From positions 27,183 to 91,182 of the forward strand of contig CAVWFB010000008.1 of NCBI GenBank assembly GCA_963754265.1: a DNA stretch of 64,000 nucleotides, written 5' to 3'. The translations under genes and the position numbers were made by a program. The stretch is from AC-32 sp963754265. GTDB lineage: Bacteria; Actinomycetota; Thermoleophilia; Gaiellales; Gaiellaceae. The notes under the pieces were generated by a model. The model was not told the origin of the DNA. It did no database searches and saw only the letters and a list, made by a program, of their open reading frames with translations. This document shows positions 53,248 through 61,731 of this stretch, piece by piece (the stretch's first letter is position 1; the number at the start of each line of letters is the position of its first letter).

Positions 53248-54924
53248 CTAGCGGGCCGGGGCGACGCTGAGCGAGTACGTGCCCTCCACGACCTTCTTGG
53301 CGAGGAAGACGTCCACGTAGACGTACTGTCCGACGCCGCGGCCGTGCACGGTCACGCGCTCGAACCTGCGACCGGCGTGCGCAGAGGTGCCGATCAGGTC
53401 GCGCTGGGCTGCCTTGCCCCGCTCGTAGACGGTCTTGGTGCGACGGCCCCAGACCTCGAGGCTCACGTTGACGGTCGGCCTCGCGGTGATGACCAGGTGC
53501 CCGCGCGCGGGCAGCCAGACCCGGTAGACGTCCTCGGGATCCTCCTGTCGCTCGAGCTGGGCGACGATGCTCGCCTGCAGGCGGTTCTGCTTCGTCAGCG
53601 GGGCGTGCCCTGCCTTGGTGAGGCCGTTCGGCCTCACGAGATAGATGTCCTCGTTCGGCTCCTGCAGGTCGGTGGAGGGGGCGCGCCGCGTGAGCGCAGC
53701 GGGGAGATCCAGGATGCCGTAGCCGGTATCCGGGTCCCAGCCCCGCTTGCCCACGTCTCGCGCTGACCGGCGCATCACCTCGAAGAGCTGTGTGTTCGTG
53801 AGCGTGGGCCTCTGCGTCCAGATCGCGGCCGTGGCTCCCGAGACGAGCGGCGCCGAGAAGCTCGTGCCGTCGACTGGCTGGTAGCCGTTCGGGTTGAACA
53901 GCTTCGGGATCGCCGCGTAGATGTCCTGGCCCGGCGCGGCGAGGTCCATGGCGGGCGAGACGCTCGAGAAGACGGTCACGCGGTCCGACTCGTCTGTCGC
54001 CCCGACCGTCAGGACGTGGGGGAACGACGCCGGGTACGACGGCGAGCTGCCGCCCTCGCGGTCGTTTCCGGCCGAGGCCACGACCAGCGAGCCGCTCTCG
54101 AACACGTTCATGATCGCGTGCTCCTCGATCGGGATGCGGTCGAAGCCGCCGAGGCTGAGGTTGACGACTCCCGGGCCGGTCCGCCGGGCCGCGAACAGGC
54201 CGTCGATCTCGTCCCCGACGGTGAGCTGGCCGTTCGGGCTCGCATCCCAGAGCTGGAGCTTGGCCTGGGGGTAGATCCCGACGATGCCGACGCCGTTCTC
54301 CGGGGCAGCGGCGACCGACGCGGTGGCCGTGCCGTGCAGCTCCTCGTCGTTCCCCGAGTAGCTCATCGCGTTCAGCGCAACGGTGTTCGGGCGGTTGACG
54401 AACTCCTCATGTGAGAGGTCGACGCCGGAGTCGATCATCGTCAGGGGCTTTCCCGGCCCCGGCGGCGTCCAGCGATCGGCGCCCACGTGCGAGACCCACC
54501 ATTCCGACGAGGAGAGCGGATCGGTGAAGTCGCTCACGAAGCCGGTCGCGGTGAAGTCGCTCAGGAAGCCGGCCGCGTGGTCGGGATCGGTCCCGAGCGG
54601 CACGTCGGGCGTGACCGAGCGCACGAGCCCCCGGCGCAGGAGCCTTGGAAGGAGGCGTTGCGCCGTCCAGCTGGGGAGGCGCCAGAGCTCGAGCGGTGGC
54701 GCGATCAGCTCTCCGCCGGCCTTGCGCATCGTTCCGGCAACGGCCGGCCCCCGAACTCGATCGAGCTCGACGAGCGTGCGCGGATAGGCCTGTAGGCGCT
54801 GCAGCGACTCCCGGGAAGGGGCAGCCGGAGCCACGTCTGCGCTCCCCGGATGCGCGAGAGGCGCGGCCAGAGCCGAAGAGCAGCAGGCGAAGAAGACGAC
54901 CCCTGTCAACATCAATAGCCGCAC
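53248..54924 (-). CDS. Secreted subtilisin-like serine protease (S8), paralogue 2
   Basis: 558 aa, the same plan as its downstream neighbour: signal peptide (RLLMLTGVVFFACCSSALAA), prodomain, S8 domain with LTMIDSGVDLSHEEF, ELHGTATASVAAA and VDGTSFSAPLVSGA, and PPC-like C-terminus. A small internal duplication, FLSDFTATGFVSDFTD, precedes the catalytic domain and is absent from paralogue 1. GTG 54924 lies 9 nt after TACCGT. The two are a tandem duplication; both active sites are intact. Confidence 0.92.
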   Translation of the reverse strand: MRLLMLTGVVFFACCSSALAAPLAHPGSADVAPAAPSRESLQRLQAYPRTLVELDRVRGPAVAGTMRKAGGELIAPPLELWRLPSWTAQRLLPRLLRRGLVRSVTPDVPLGTDPDHAAGFLSDFTATGFVSDFTDPLSSSEWWVSHVGADRWTPPGPGKPLTMIDSGVDLSHEEFVNRPNTVALNAMSYSGNDEELHGTATASVAAAPENGVGIVGIYPQAKLQLWDASPNGQLTVGDEIDGLFAARRTGPGVVNLSLGGFDRIPIEEHAIMNVFESGSLVVASAGNDREGGSSPSYPASFPHVLTVGATDESDRVTVFSSVSPAMDLAAPGQDIYAAIPKLFNPNGYQPVDGTSFSAPLVSGATAAIWTQRPTLTNTQLFEVMRRSARDVGKRGWDPDTGYGILDLPAALTRRAPSTDLQEPNEDIYLVRPNGLTKAGHAPLTKQNRLQASIVAQLERQEDPEDVYRVWLPARGHLVITARPTVNVSLEVWGRRTKTVYERGKAAQRDLIGTSAHAGRRFERVTVHGRGVGQYVYVDVFLAKKVVEGTYSLSVAPAR

Positions 54925-54977
54925 GACCCGCACACGGTAGCTGGGTCCAAGGGGCGGCGCTCGGAAACAATGCCCGC

Positions 54978-55436
54978 GTGGCGAGGGCTTTCGTCGGACT
55001 CGGGTCGAACCTCGGCGACCAACAGGGGCTGATTGCCGCCGCGGTCGAGTTGCTGGGCTCCGAGGAGGGGATCGAGGTGGTCGCTGTCTCGACGCTGCGG
55101 GAGACGGATCCGGTCGGCTACGAGGACCAGCCGCGGTTTCTGAACGGCGTCGCCGAGCTCGACACCGAGCTGCCGCCACGCGAGCTTCTCGGGCGGCTGC
55201 TGGAGATCGAGCGCCGGCTCGGCCGTGTCCGGGGCCAGGGCCCGCGCTTCGGCCCGCGCACGATCGACCTCGACCTCCTCCTCGTGGGCGGCGTGGTCCT
55301 CGACGAGCCCGGCCTGACGCTGCCCCATCCGCGCCTGCAAGAACGCCGCTTCGTCCTGGAGCCGCTCGCCGAGCTGGATCCGGCTCTCGAGATTCCCGGC
55401 CGCGGCCCGGTCCAGGCCCTGTTGGCGGGGCTATGA
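54978..55436 (+). CDS. folK: 2-amino-4-hydroxy-6-hydroxymethyldihydropteridine pyrophosphokinase
   Basis: Pyrophosphorylates hydroxymethyl-dihydropterin for FolP; 152 aa. ARAFVGLGSNLGDQQGLIAA, ETDPVGYEDQPRFLNGVAEL and RFGPRTIDLDLLLVGG are the family signatures, with LPHPRLQERRFVLEPLAEL. GTG 54978 fits the N-terminus. Followed 7 bp later by the DUF2469 gene. Confidence 0.95.
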   Translation: MARAFVGLGSNLGDQQGLIAAAVELLGSEEGIEVVAVSTLRETDPVGYEDQPRFLNGVAELDTELPPRELLGRLLEIERRLGRVRGQGPRFGPRTIDLDLLLVGGVVLDEPGLTLPHPRLQERRFVLEPLAELDPALEIPGRGPVQALLAGL

Positions 55437-55443
55437 TCCCGCT

Positions 55444-55809
55444 ATGTCTCACCTCGACGAGCTCGACGAGTTCGAGGCCGAGCTCGAACTCACGCTGAAG
55501 AAGGAGTACTCGGCCGTCTTCAGCCTCTTCCGCTACTGCGTGCTGACGCAGGATGCGACGTACCTCTGCAACCGGCTCGACCTGCAGTACGTGCCGCAGC
55601 CCAGCTATCCGTTCTTCCATCTGAAGATGGAGGACGTGTGGGTCTGGGACAAGAACCGCCCGACGCGGATCATCCCGCGCGCGGAGGTGTACACCTCGAG
55701 CGACGTGACCGTCGAGGAGCTCCGCGGCGAGGGCGACGAGCCGAACCTGACGGCGGAGGCGCTGGCCGAGCGGATCGGCGAGTCGCTGTCGTCGGACGAC
55801 GACGTTTAG
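55444..55809 (+). CDS. DUF2469-like actinobacterial protein
   Basis: 121-aa protein. LDELDEFEAELELTLKKEYS, FRYCVLTQDATYLCNRLDLQ and EDVWVWDKNRPTRIIPRAEV followed by TSSDVTVEEL align with my memory of DUF2469, a family confined largely to Actinomycetota. Function unknown. It follows folK by 7 bp and was probably in its transcript. Confidence 0.75.
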   Translation: MSHLDELDEFEAELELTLKKEYSAVFSLFRYCVLTQDATYLCNRLDLQYVPQPSYPFFHLKMEDVWVWDKNRPTRIIPRAEVYTSSDVTVEELRGEGDEPNLTAEALAERIGESLSSDDDV

Positions 55810-55888
55810 ACGGCCTACGGCCTAACCCGCGCAGACTCCGCGCCTTCGGCGCTCCGCTGCACGCTGGGAGGTGACGCCGACCGTCGAG

Positions 55889-55894
55889 TAGGGT
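55889..55894 (+). promoter_or_regulatory. -10 box of leaderless coaX
   Basis: TAGGGT ends 7 nt before the coaX ATG. Confidence 0.5.
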
Positions 55895-55901
55895 CGGACC
55901 G

Positions 55902-56660
55902 ATGGCCCTCTTGGCGATCGACGTTGGGAACACGCAGACGGTGTTCGGGCTGTTCGACGGCACCGAGCTGCGTGAGCACTGGCGCATCGCGACCGAGCGG
56001 AGCCGCAGCGGCGACGAGCTCGGCGCGCTCTACGGGAACTTCCTCGATTTCTCGAGCGTCGAGGGGATCGCGCTCGCCTCGACCGTGCCGCAGCTTCACC
56101 GCGCCTACGAGGAGCTCGCGAAGGACTACGCCCGCGCCGAGCTGCTCGAGCTCGGGCCGGGGGTCAAGACCGGCGTCCCGATTCGCTACGAAGACCCCCG
56201 CGAGGTCGGGCCCGACCGGATCGCGAACGCGGTCGCTGCGGTGGAGCGCTACGGGTCGCCGTGCATCGTCGTGGACTTCGGCACCTCGACGAACTTCGAC
56301 GTCGTCTCCGCGGAAGGGGAGTACGTCGGCGGGGTGCTCGCGCCCGGGATCGAGGTCTCGATGGACGCGCTCTTCCAGCGCGCCGCGCGGCTGTTCAAGG
56401 TCGACTTCGTCGAGCCGCCGACGGTGATCGCGAAGAACACCGCGGCGAGCCTCCAGTCGGGCCTCGTCTACGGGTTCGCGGGCCAGGTCGACGGAATCGT
56501 GGAGCGGATCCGAGGCGAGCTGGGCGAGGAGGCGCAGACCGTCGCGACGGGCGGGCTCGCCGACCTGATCGTCCCGCACGCGAGGACACTGGATCGCGTC
56601 GACCCGTTCCTGACGCTCGAAGGCCTGCGCCTCGTCTGGGAGCGCAACCGCGAATCGTGA
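55902..56660 (+). CDS. coaX: Type III pantothenate kinase
   Basis: First step of coenzyme A synthesis; 252 aa, ASKHA fold. LLAIDVGNTQTVFGLFDG is the phosphate-1 motif, YEDPREVGPDRIANAVAAV the pantothenate/dimer region, IVVDFGTSTNFDVV phosphate-2, and VYGFAGQVDGIV later. The type III form needs a monovalent cation and is not inhibited by CoA (family knowledge). Its stop overlaps the hydrolase GTG. Confidence 0.96.
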   Translation: MALLAIDVGNTQTVFGLFDGTELREHWRIATERSRSGDELGALYGNFLDFSSVEGIALASTVPQLHRAYEELAKDYARAELLELGPGVKTGVPIRYEDPREVGPDRIANAVAAVERYGSPCIVVDFGTSTNFDVVSAEGEYVGGVLAPGIEVSMDALFQRAARLFKVDFVEPPTVIAKNTAASLQSGLVYGFAGQVDGIVERIRGELGEEAQTVATGGLADLIVPHARTLDRVDPFLTLEGLRLVWERNRES

Positions 56661-57530
56661 GGGCGTTCCCGGTCGCCCTTCGCGGTGGGCCGATCCACGT
56701 TCGCGACTGGGGTGAGGCCGGATCTCCGCCACTGCTCTACTGGGACGGTCTCGGCGGATGCGGGCTGCATGCGAACGAGCTCGCCCCGGTGCTGGTCCAC
56801 GAGTACGGGCTCCGCGTGATCTCGCCGGACCCGCCGGGCCACGGCGAATCCGCGGCGCTGCCGGCCGATTCGCACCGACCATCGGCGCTGGCCGAGGTCG
56901 CCGCCGATCTGCTGACCGAGCTCGGGGTCGACCGCGCAGTGTTCGTCGGGTTCTCGTGGGGCGCGCGGGTCGGCTGCTCGTTTGCCGCGCGGTTCCCGGA
57001 GCGGACGGCGGGCCTGGCCCTCATCGACGGCGGGTATGTCGATCCGAGGGATGTGGGCGCCGACCTCACCGCCGACCTCGCCACCTGCGTCGCCGAAGCC
57101 CGCGAGGAGATCGAGGAGGACTCGTTCGCGAGCTGGGACGCGTATTTCGCGTTCGAGCGCGAGTCGCTGAAACGGTGGACTCCGGCCCTGGAGGCGGCGC
57201 ACCGGGCGGCGATGCGAGAGGCGCGAGGGGCGCGTCGTGCCGATCCTCGAGCCCGAGACCCTCGGCGCGATCAAATACGGAGGCCGCCGTGAGCCGGTGA
57301 CGGACACCTATCCGCTGGTTGCGGCGGCCGGCGTCCCGGTGCTGCTGCTGACGGCTCCGGAGCCCGAGGTTCCAGAAGCCGTCGGGCGCTTTCGGGCCGC
57401 TTTACCAGAGGCTCGAGTCGAATCGGTGCCGGACGGGATCCACGATCTCGTCTCCTACGCGCCGACGCGGGTGGCCGACCTCATCGGCGAGTTCTTCGCA
57501 GGCCGTGCGGCCGGTCAGCCGCCTCCGTAG
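56657..57530 (+). pseudogene. Alpha/beta-hydrolase, one frame break
   Basis: About 290 residues when repaired. LLYWDGLGGCGLHANEL is the oxyanion region, VFVGFSWGARVGCSFA the nucleophile elbow (Ser in GFSWGA), and DGIHDLVSYAP the histidine. One extra G near 57221 (GAG-G-CGC) breaks the frame two-thirds along. Removing it gives REGRVVPILEPETLG and a full-length hydrolase. As with the other breaks here, assembly error is possible. GTGA overlap with coaX; 3' overlap with dus of 16 bp. Confidence 0.75.
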
Positions 57531-58576
57531 ATCGAGATCGGCAGGTCGAGCACGACATCGTCCTCGCCGCCCGGCAGCTCTTCCTCGAGCCGAGCGAGTA
57601 CCTCGGCCGCGCCGGGCGCTGCCGCGAGCAGCCGTTGCTCCACCTCCTCCAGCGTCTCGAGCCGAACGAGCTCCTGCTTGAACGGGCGCGGGAAGCGCCC
57701 GCGACCCAGATACCACCCGTAGAACTTCTTCAGGAAGCTCGTCGCCCGACGTTCGCCCAGCTCGCGCACTGTCTCGCGGATGAAGAGCAGCAGCTCAGCC
57801 ACGACCTCCTCGTGTGAAGGCTCCGCCGCCTCGCTCTCGAGAATCTCGCGCAGCGCCCACGGATTGCCCTGCGCCGCCCGGCCCACCATTACCGCAGAGG
57901 CGCCCGTGGTAGCGAGGATCGCCTGGGCGCGCGCCCTGGACGTCACGTCGCCGGAGGCCACCACCGGCACGTCGACGAGCTCCACCAGCTCGGCGGTCAG
58001 CGAGTGATCCGCCTCGCCCGTGTACATCTGCTTCGCGGAGCGCGGATGGAGCGTCAGCGAGGCCGCACCGGCGTCTACGAGCCGCGGGCCGACGTCGAGG
58101 CACGCGCGCGAGCCGTTCTCGAGGCCTCGCCGCATCTTCACGGTCACCGGCACGGACACGGCCTCGGCCACGGACGAGACGATCCTGCAGGCCCGCTCGC
58201 GGTCGTCGAGGAGAGTCGCCCCGGCCCCGGTCTTCGTCACCTTGCGCACGGGGCAACCGAAGTTCACGTCCACGATGTCGGCGCCGGCGTCCTCGACCAT
58301 CCGGGCCGCATCCGCCATCACGTCGGGATCGGAGCCGAAGATCTGCACGGCCAGCGGGCGCTCGTCCGCCGAGATGCGCAGGTACCCGAGCGTGCGCTCG
58401 TTTCCGTGCTGGAGGCCCGCGCAGCTGACCATCTCCGAGCAGACGAGGCCGGCGCCGAAACGGCGGCCCTGGCGGCGAAACGCCTGCACGCTCACGCCCG
58501 CCATCGGGGCGAGCACGAGGCGTGTGGGGATCTCGACATCGCGGATCCTCCAGGGGCTCCGGAGATCTACCTGCAC
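57515..58576 (-). CDS. dus: tRNA-dihydrouridine synthase
   Basis: FMN-dependent reduction of uridine in tRNA D-loops; 353 aa. TRLVLAPMAGVSVQAFR and SEMVSCAGL open the barrel, VDVNFGCPVRKVTKTGAGAT holds the catalytic Cys, and TLHPRSAKQMYTGEADHS, VASGDVTSRA and VMVGRAAQGNPW are FMN contacts. The C-terminal helical domain includes FLKKFYGWYLGRGR. GTG 58576 is chosen because it gives the DusB-type N-terminus and lies 10 nt after TACCAT. Divergent from greA. Confidence 0.93.
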   Translation of the reverse strand: MQVDLRSPWRIRDVEIPTRLVLAPMAGVSVQAFRRQGRRFGAGLVCSEMVSCAGLQHGNERTLGYLRISADERPLAVQIFGSDPDVMADAARMVEDAGADIVDVNFGCPVRKVTKTGAGATLLDDRERACRIVSSVAEAVSVPVTVKMRRGLENGSRACLDVGPRLVDAGAASLTLHPRSAKQMYTGEADHSLTAELVELVDVPVVASGDVTSRARAQAILATTGASAVMVGRAAQGNPWALREILESEAAEPSHEEVVAELLLFIRETVRELGERRATSFLKKFYGWYLGRGRFPRPFKQELVRLETLEEVEQRLLAAAPGAAEVLARLEEELPGGEDDVVLDLPISIYGGG

Positions 58577-58605
58577 AGGGGAGAAAATGGTAGCGGGCCG
58601 GGGAG

Positions 58606-58635
58606 TTGACGTCCGTCTGCCCTCGCAGGTAACAT
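58606..58635 (+). promoter_or_regulatory. greA promoter
   Basis: TTGACG (58606-58611), 18-bp spacer, TAACAT (58630-58635). Gives a leader of about 47 nt with AGGAGG before the GTG, one of the few clearly leadered genes here. Confidence 0.6.
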
Positions 58636-58688
58636 CCCCGCCCGCGATGGTGCCCTGTGCGCCGCGCGTTTTTCTTTCAGGAGGCTCT

Positions 58689-59162
58689 GTGAAGGACGTA
58701 ATCCTCACTCCGGAAGGCTACGAAAACCTCAAGGAAGAGATCGAGTATCTCTCGAATGAGAAGCGCCGCGAGGTCGCGGACCGGATCCGCGTGGCCCGGG
58801 AGTTCGGCGACATCGCCGAGAACGCCGAGTACGACGACGCGAAGAACGAGCAGGCCCTGCTCGAGCACCGCATCGCCACGCTCGAAGAACGGCTGCGCAA
58901 TGCACGCGTGATCGAGAAGAAGGACGTCGCCAAGGACGTGGTCTCGGTCGGCTCGAAGGTGCGGCTGCGCGACCTCGACGCGAAGCAGACGTTCGAGTAC
59001 CGGATCGTCGGCTCCGCCGAGGCGAACCCCGCCGAGAACAAGCTCTCGAACGAGTCGCCGGTCGGCAAGGCGATCATCGGCAAGAAGAAGGGCGAGACGG
59101 TCGAGGTCTCGGCTCCGCGCGGCTCGATGAAGTTCAAGATCCTCGAGATCAAGGCTGCGTGA
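58689..59162 (+). CDS. greA: Transcription elongation factor GreA
   Basis: 157-aa factor that stimulates transcript cleavage in backtracked RNA polymerase. ILTPEGYENLKEEIEYLSNE starts the coiled coil, and AREFGDIAENAEYDDAKNEQ is the tip with the two acidic residues. The C-terminal FKBP-like domain includes VGKAIIGKKKGETVEV. AGGAGG 4 nt before the GTG fixes the start over longer in-frame readings. Confidence 0.96.
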   Translation: MKDVILTPEGYENLKEEIEYLSNEKRREVADRIRVAREFGDIAENAEYDDAKNEQALLEHRIATLEERLRNARVIEKKDVAKDVVSVGSKVRLRDLDAKQTFEYRIVGSAEANPAENKLSNESPVGKAIIGKKKGETVEVSAPRGSMKFKILEIKAA

Positions 59163-59196
59163 AGTCCGGCGCGCTTCGCGCGCCATGACGACTTCA
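59160..59196. terminator. greA terminator hairpin
   Basis: TGAAGTC (containing the greA stop) pairs with GACTTCA, enclosing an inner GGCGCGC-TTC-GCGCGCC stem. No T-run. Confidence 0.6.
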
Positions 59197-59228
59197 CGCA
59201 GCGAGCGCTGACGGACAAGCGTGGATGG

Positions 59229-59255
59229 GCGGAGGCGAGCCAAGCCCGCCTCCGC
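59229..59255. terminator. Second hairpin between greA and lysS
   Basis: GCGGAGGC pairs with GCCTCCGC around 11 nt. It ends 8 bp before the lysS -10 box, so it could also act on lysS transcription. Confidence 0.45.
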
Positions 59256-59262
59256 GGCGAAT

Positions 59263-59268
59263 TAGACT
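59263..59268 (+). promoter_or_regulatory. -10 box of leaderless lysS
   Basis: TAGACT ends 7 nt before the lysS ATG at 59276; no ribosome-binding site. Confidence 0.5.
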
Positions 59269-59275
59269 CGCGCGG

Positions 59276-60622
59276 ATGTTGCCCAAGCGGTTTCCCGACC
59301 GGGTCGAGATCGCGGCCGTCCGCGCGGTGGCCGAGCAGGCTGAACCGGGTGCCACGTTGGAGCACGAATATCGCGTCGCAGGGCGCGTCATGGCCCGCCG
59401 CGCGATGGGGAAGCTCAGCTTCCTCGACCTCGTCGACCGTTCCGGGCGAATCCAGCTGATCGCCGAGCAGGAGCTCGACCTCGACCTGGGCGACGTGGTC
59501 GGCGCGACGGGCAGGCCCGGCCGCTCGAAGCGCGGCGAGCCGTCGTTGACGGTTTCCGAGCTCGTCCTGCTGGCGAAGATCCGTCGGCCGCTCCCGGACA
59601 CCTTCCACGGCGTCACCGACGTCGAGACGCGCTACCGGCAGCGCTACCTCGACCTGCTGATGAACGAGGAGACCCGCGCGGACTTCCAGTTGCGCACGCG
59701 CATGGTCACGGCGATCCGGCGCTACCTCGACGAGCACGGTTTTCTCGAGGTCGAGACCCCTGTGCTGCAGCCGCGCTACGGCGGTGCCTTCGCCGAGCCG
59801 TTCGTCACGCACTACAACGAGCTCGACGCCGACTTCTACCTGCGCATCGCCGACGAGCTCTACCTCAAGCGCCTCATCGTCGGCGGGCTCGACCGCGTCT
59901 ACGAGCTGAGCAAAGACTTCCGCAACGAGGGCCTCTCCTACAAGCACGCGCCCGAGTTCACGATGCTCGAGTGGTACGAGGCCTACGCGGACTACACCGA
60001 CACCATGGCGCGGATCGAGGAGCTCGTCGAGACCGTCGCGCGTGAGGTGACAGGAGGGACGACGGCGACCTTCCGCGGGCACGAGGTCGACCTGAAGGCG
60101 CCCTGGCGGCGGCTGAAGCTCCTGGACTCGCTCGAGGAGCGCGGCCTCTGGACGCGAGACCCGGACGAGCTGCGCCGGCTGCTGGACGAGCGCGGCGTCG
60201 ACACGAGCCAGGACCGCAGCTGGGCGGAGCTCGTCGACCACGCGCTCAGCCACTTCGTCGAGCCGGAGCTGATCCAGCCGACGATCCTCCACGACTACCC
60301 GGTGGAGCTCTCGCCGTTCGCGCGCGCTACCGACGACGACCCCTCCATCGTCGAGCGCTTCGAGTACTTCGTCGGCGGCATGGAGCTCGGCAACGCGTTC
60401 ACCGAGCTGAACGACCCCGACGAGCAGGCAGAGCGGTTCGCCCAGCAGGCGGCAGAGGCGGGCGGCGTGCCGGGCGACCCCGACTACGTCGAGGCGCTCG
60501 CGTACGGGATGCCGCCGACCGGCGGGCTCGGGCTCGGGATCGACCGACTGACGATGGTGCTGACCGGGCGCGAGACGATTCGCGACGCGATTCTCTTCCC
60601 GGCGCTCCGGCCCCGCGACTAG
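59276..60622 (+). CDS. lysS: Lysyl-tRNA synthetase, class II
   Basis: Charges tRNA-Lys; 448 aa, slightly short for LysS. The OB-fold anticodon-binding domain is at about 35-120 (VAGRVMARRAMGKLSFLDLV). Class II motif 2 is DFRNEGLSYKHAPEFTMLEW, and motif 3 is GGLGLGIDRLTMVLTG. Motif 1 lies near AIRRYLDEHGFLEVETPVLQ. ATG 59276 is favoured by the TAGACT box over a GTG-started longer form. Overlaps the next gene by one base. Confidence 0.95.
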   Translation: MLPKRFPDRVEIAAVRAVAEQAEPGATLEHEYRVAGRVMARRAMGKLSFLDLVDRSGRIQLIAEQELDLDLGDVVGATGRPGRSKRGEPSLTVSELVLLAKIRRPLPDTFHGVTDVETRYRQRYLDLLMNEETRADFQLRTRMVTAIRRYLDEHGFLEVETPVLQPRYGGAFAEPFVTHYNELDADFYLRIADELYLKRLIVGGLDRVYELSKDFRNEGLSYKHAPEFTMLEWYEAYADYTDTMARIEELVETVAREVTGGTTATFRGHEVDLKAPWRRLKLLDSLEERGLWTRDPDELRRLLDERGVDTSQDRSWAELVDHALSHFVEPELIQPTILHDYPVELSPFARATDDDPSIVERFEYFVGGMELGNAFTELNDPDEQAERFAQQAAEAGGVPGDPDYVEALAYGMPPTGGLGLGIDRLTMVLTGRETIRDAILFPALRPRD

Positions 60623-61731
60623 TGGAGCCCGAAGGGCGGTACGCGCTCGACGCGCTGCTCGATGCGCTCGGGCTGCCGTTCGACGAGGGCGCGCCGGCCG
60701 AGGCGGAGGAGCTCGACGAGGTCTTCAGGCTGCTGACGCTTGCCGCCGAGGGCGACGCGGGCCTCGATGCTCACGGACGTCCTCAGCCGCCCGAGCGGCC
60801 GCCGGGGCCTCGAGTGGCGGAGATCGCAGCCGCGCTCGGGCGGCGGCTGGGAGTCGAGCGACGTGGCTATCCGGACGGCGAGCAGTTTCTCGTCGCGCTC
60901 ACGCACGACGTCGATCTCCTCGGAGCGGGTGGGTTGCGCACAGCCGCCCGCAGGCTCGCCGGTGGGGTCGTGCATCGCTCGCGTCGACGTCTCCAGGAGA
61001 GCATGGCGTTCGCAGGCGATGCCCTGCGCGGCCGCGACCCGGCCTATCCGCTCGACGCGATGCTCGATGCGGAGGAAGGCCGTGGCTCGACGTGCTTCTT
61101 CCTCACCCGACAGGAGGACCCGCACGACGGCTACCCGGAGCGCTACGGCCCGGCCTTTGCGCGTGCGGTCGAGCGAACCCGGGCTGCGGGCCTCGAGGTG
61201 GCGCTGCACGGCTCGTACCGGGCCAGAGAGCGGCCGGGCGCGATCGCGGAGGAGGCGGAGCGGCTCCCCGGCGCACGAGGCCTGAGGCACCACTACCTGC
61301 GCAGCGCCCCGGAGCGGCTGGCCGTCGAGCTCCGCGGCTCGGGTCTTCGGTACGACTCGAGCATCGGCTGGCCGTCGCTCCCCGGCCTGCGGGCCGGGAC
61401 GCCGTATCCGTACCGGCTCTGGGACCCCGAGCGGCGGGACCCTGGCGGGTGGGAGCTGCCGCTCGCGGTAATGGACGCGACCCTGGCCGAGCAGCGCTAC
61501 CTCGCCCTCGGGCGCGAGGCCGCCTTCGAGGCAGCGGTCGCTGCGCTCGAGCCGGTCGCCGAGCACGGCGGCGCTGTCGCCCTGCTCTGGCACCCGCCGA
61601 TGCACCACCCGCGGCTCTCCAACGGCTACGACGGTGTCTACCGGCGCCTGCTCGGCTGGATCGACCAGCGCGGGGGTTGGGCCGGAAGCGCGGCCGAGGC
61701 GCTCGACCGCTGGGAGGCCCGGCGGGCTTAG
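60622..61731 (+). CDS. NodB-like polysaccharide deacetylase-type protein
   Basis: 369 aa. LVALTHDVDLLGAGGL supplies the Asp-Asp metal motif, CFFLTRQEDPHDGYPERYGP, VALHGSYRARERPGAIAEEA and YDSSIGWPSLPGLR follow the NodB barrel, and VALLWHPPMHH gives the late His. A 90-residue N-terminal extension precedes the barrel, as in exopolysaccharide-locus members of this superfamily. GTG 60622 overlaps the lysS stop. Together with the ligase and kinase downstream it marks a surface-glycan locus. Confidence 0.78.
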   Translation: MEPEGRYALDALLDALGLPFDEGAPAEAEELDEVFRLLTLAAEGDAGLDAHGRPQPPERPPGPRVAEIAAALGRRLGVERRGYPDGEQFLVALTHDVDLLGAGGLRTAARRLAGGVVHRSRRRLQESMAFAGDALRGRDPAYPLDAMLDAEEGRGSTCFFLTRQEDPHDGYPERYGPAFARAVERTRAAGLEVALHGSYRARERPGAIAEEAERLPGARGLRHHYLRSAPERLAVELRGSGLRYDSSIGWPSLPGLRAGTPYPYRLWDPERRDPGGWELPLAVMDATLAEQRYLALGREAAFEAAVAALEPVAEHGGAVALLWHPPMHHPRLSNGYDGVYRRLLGWIDQRGGWAGSAAEALDRWEARRA

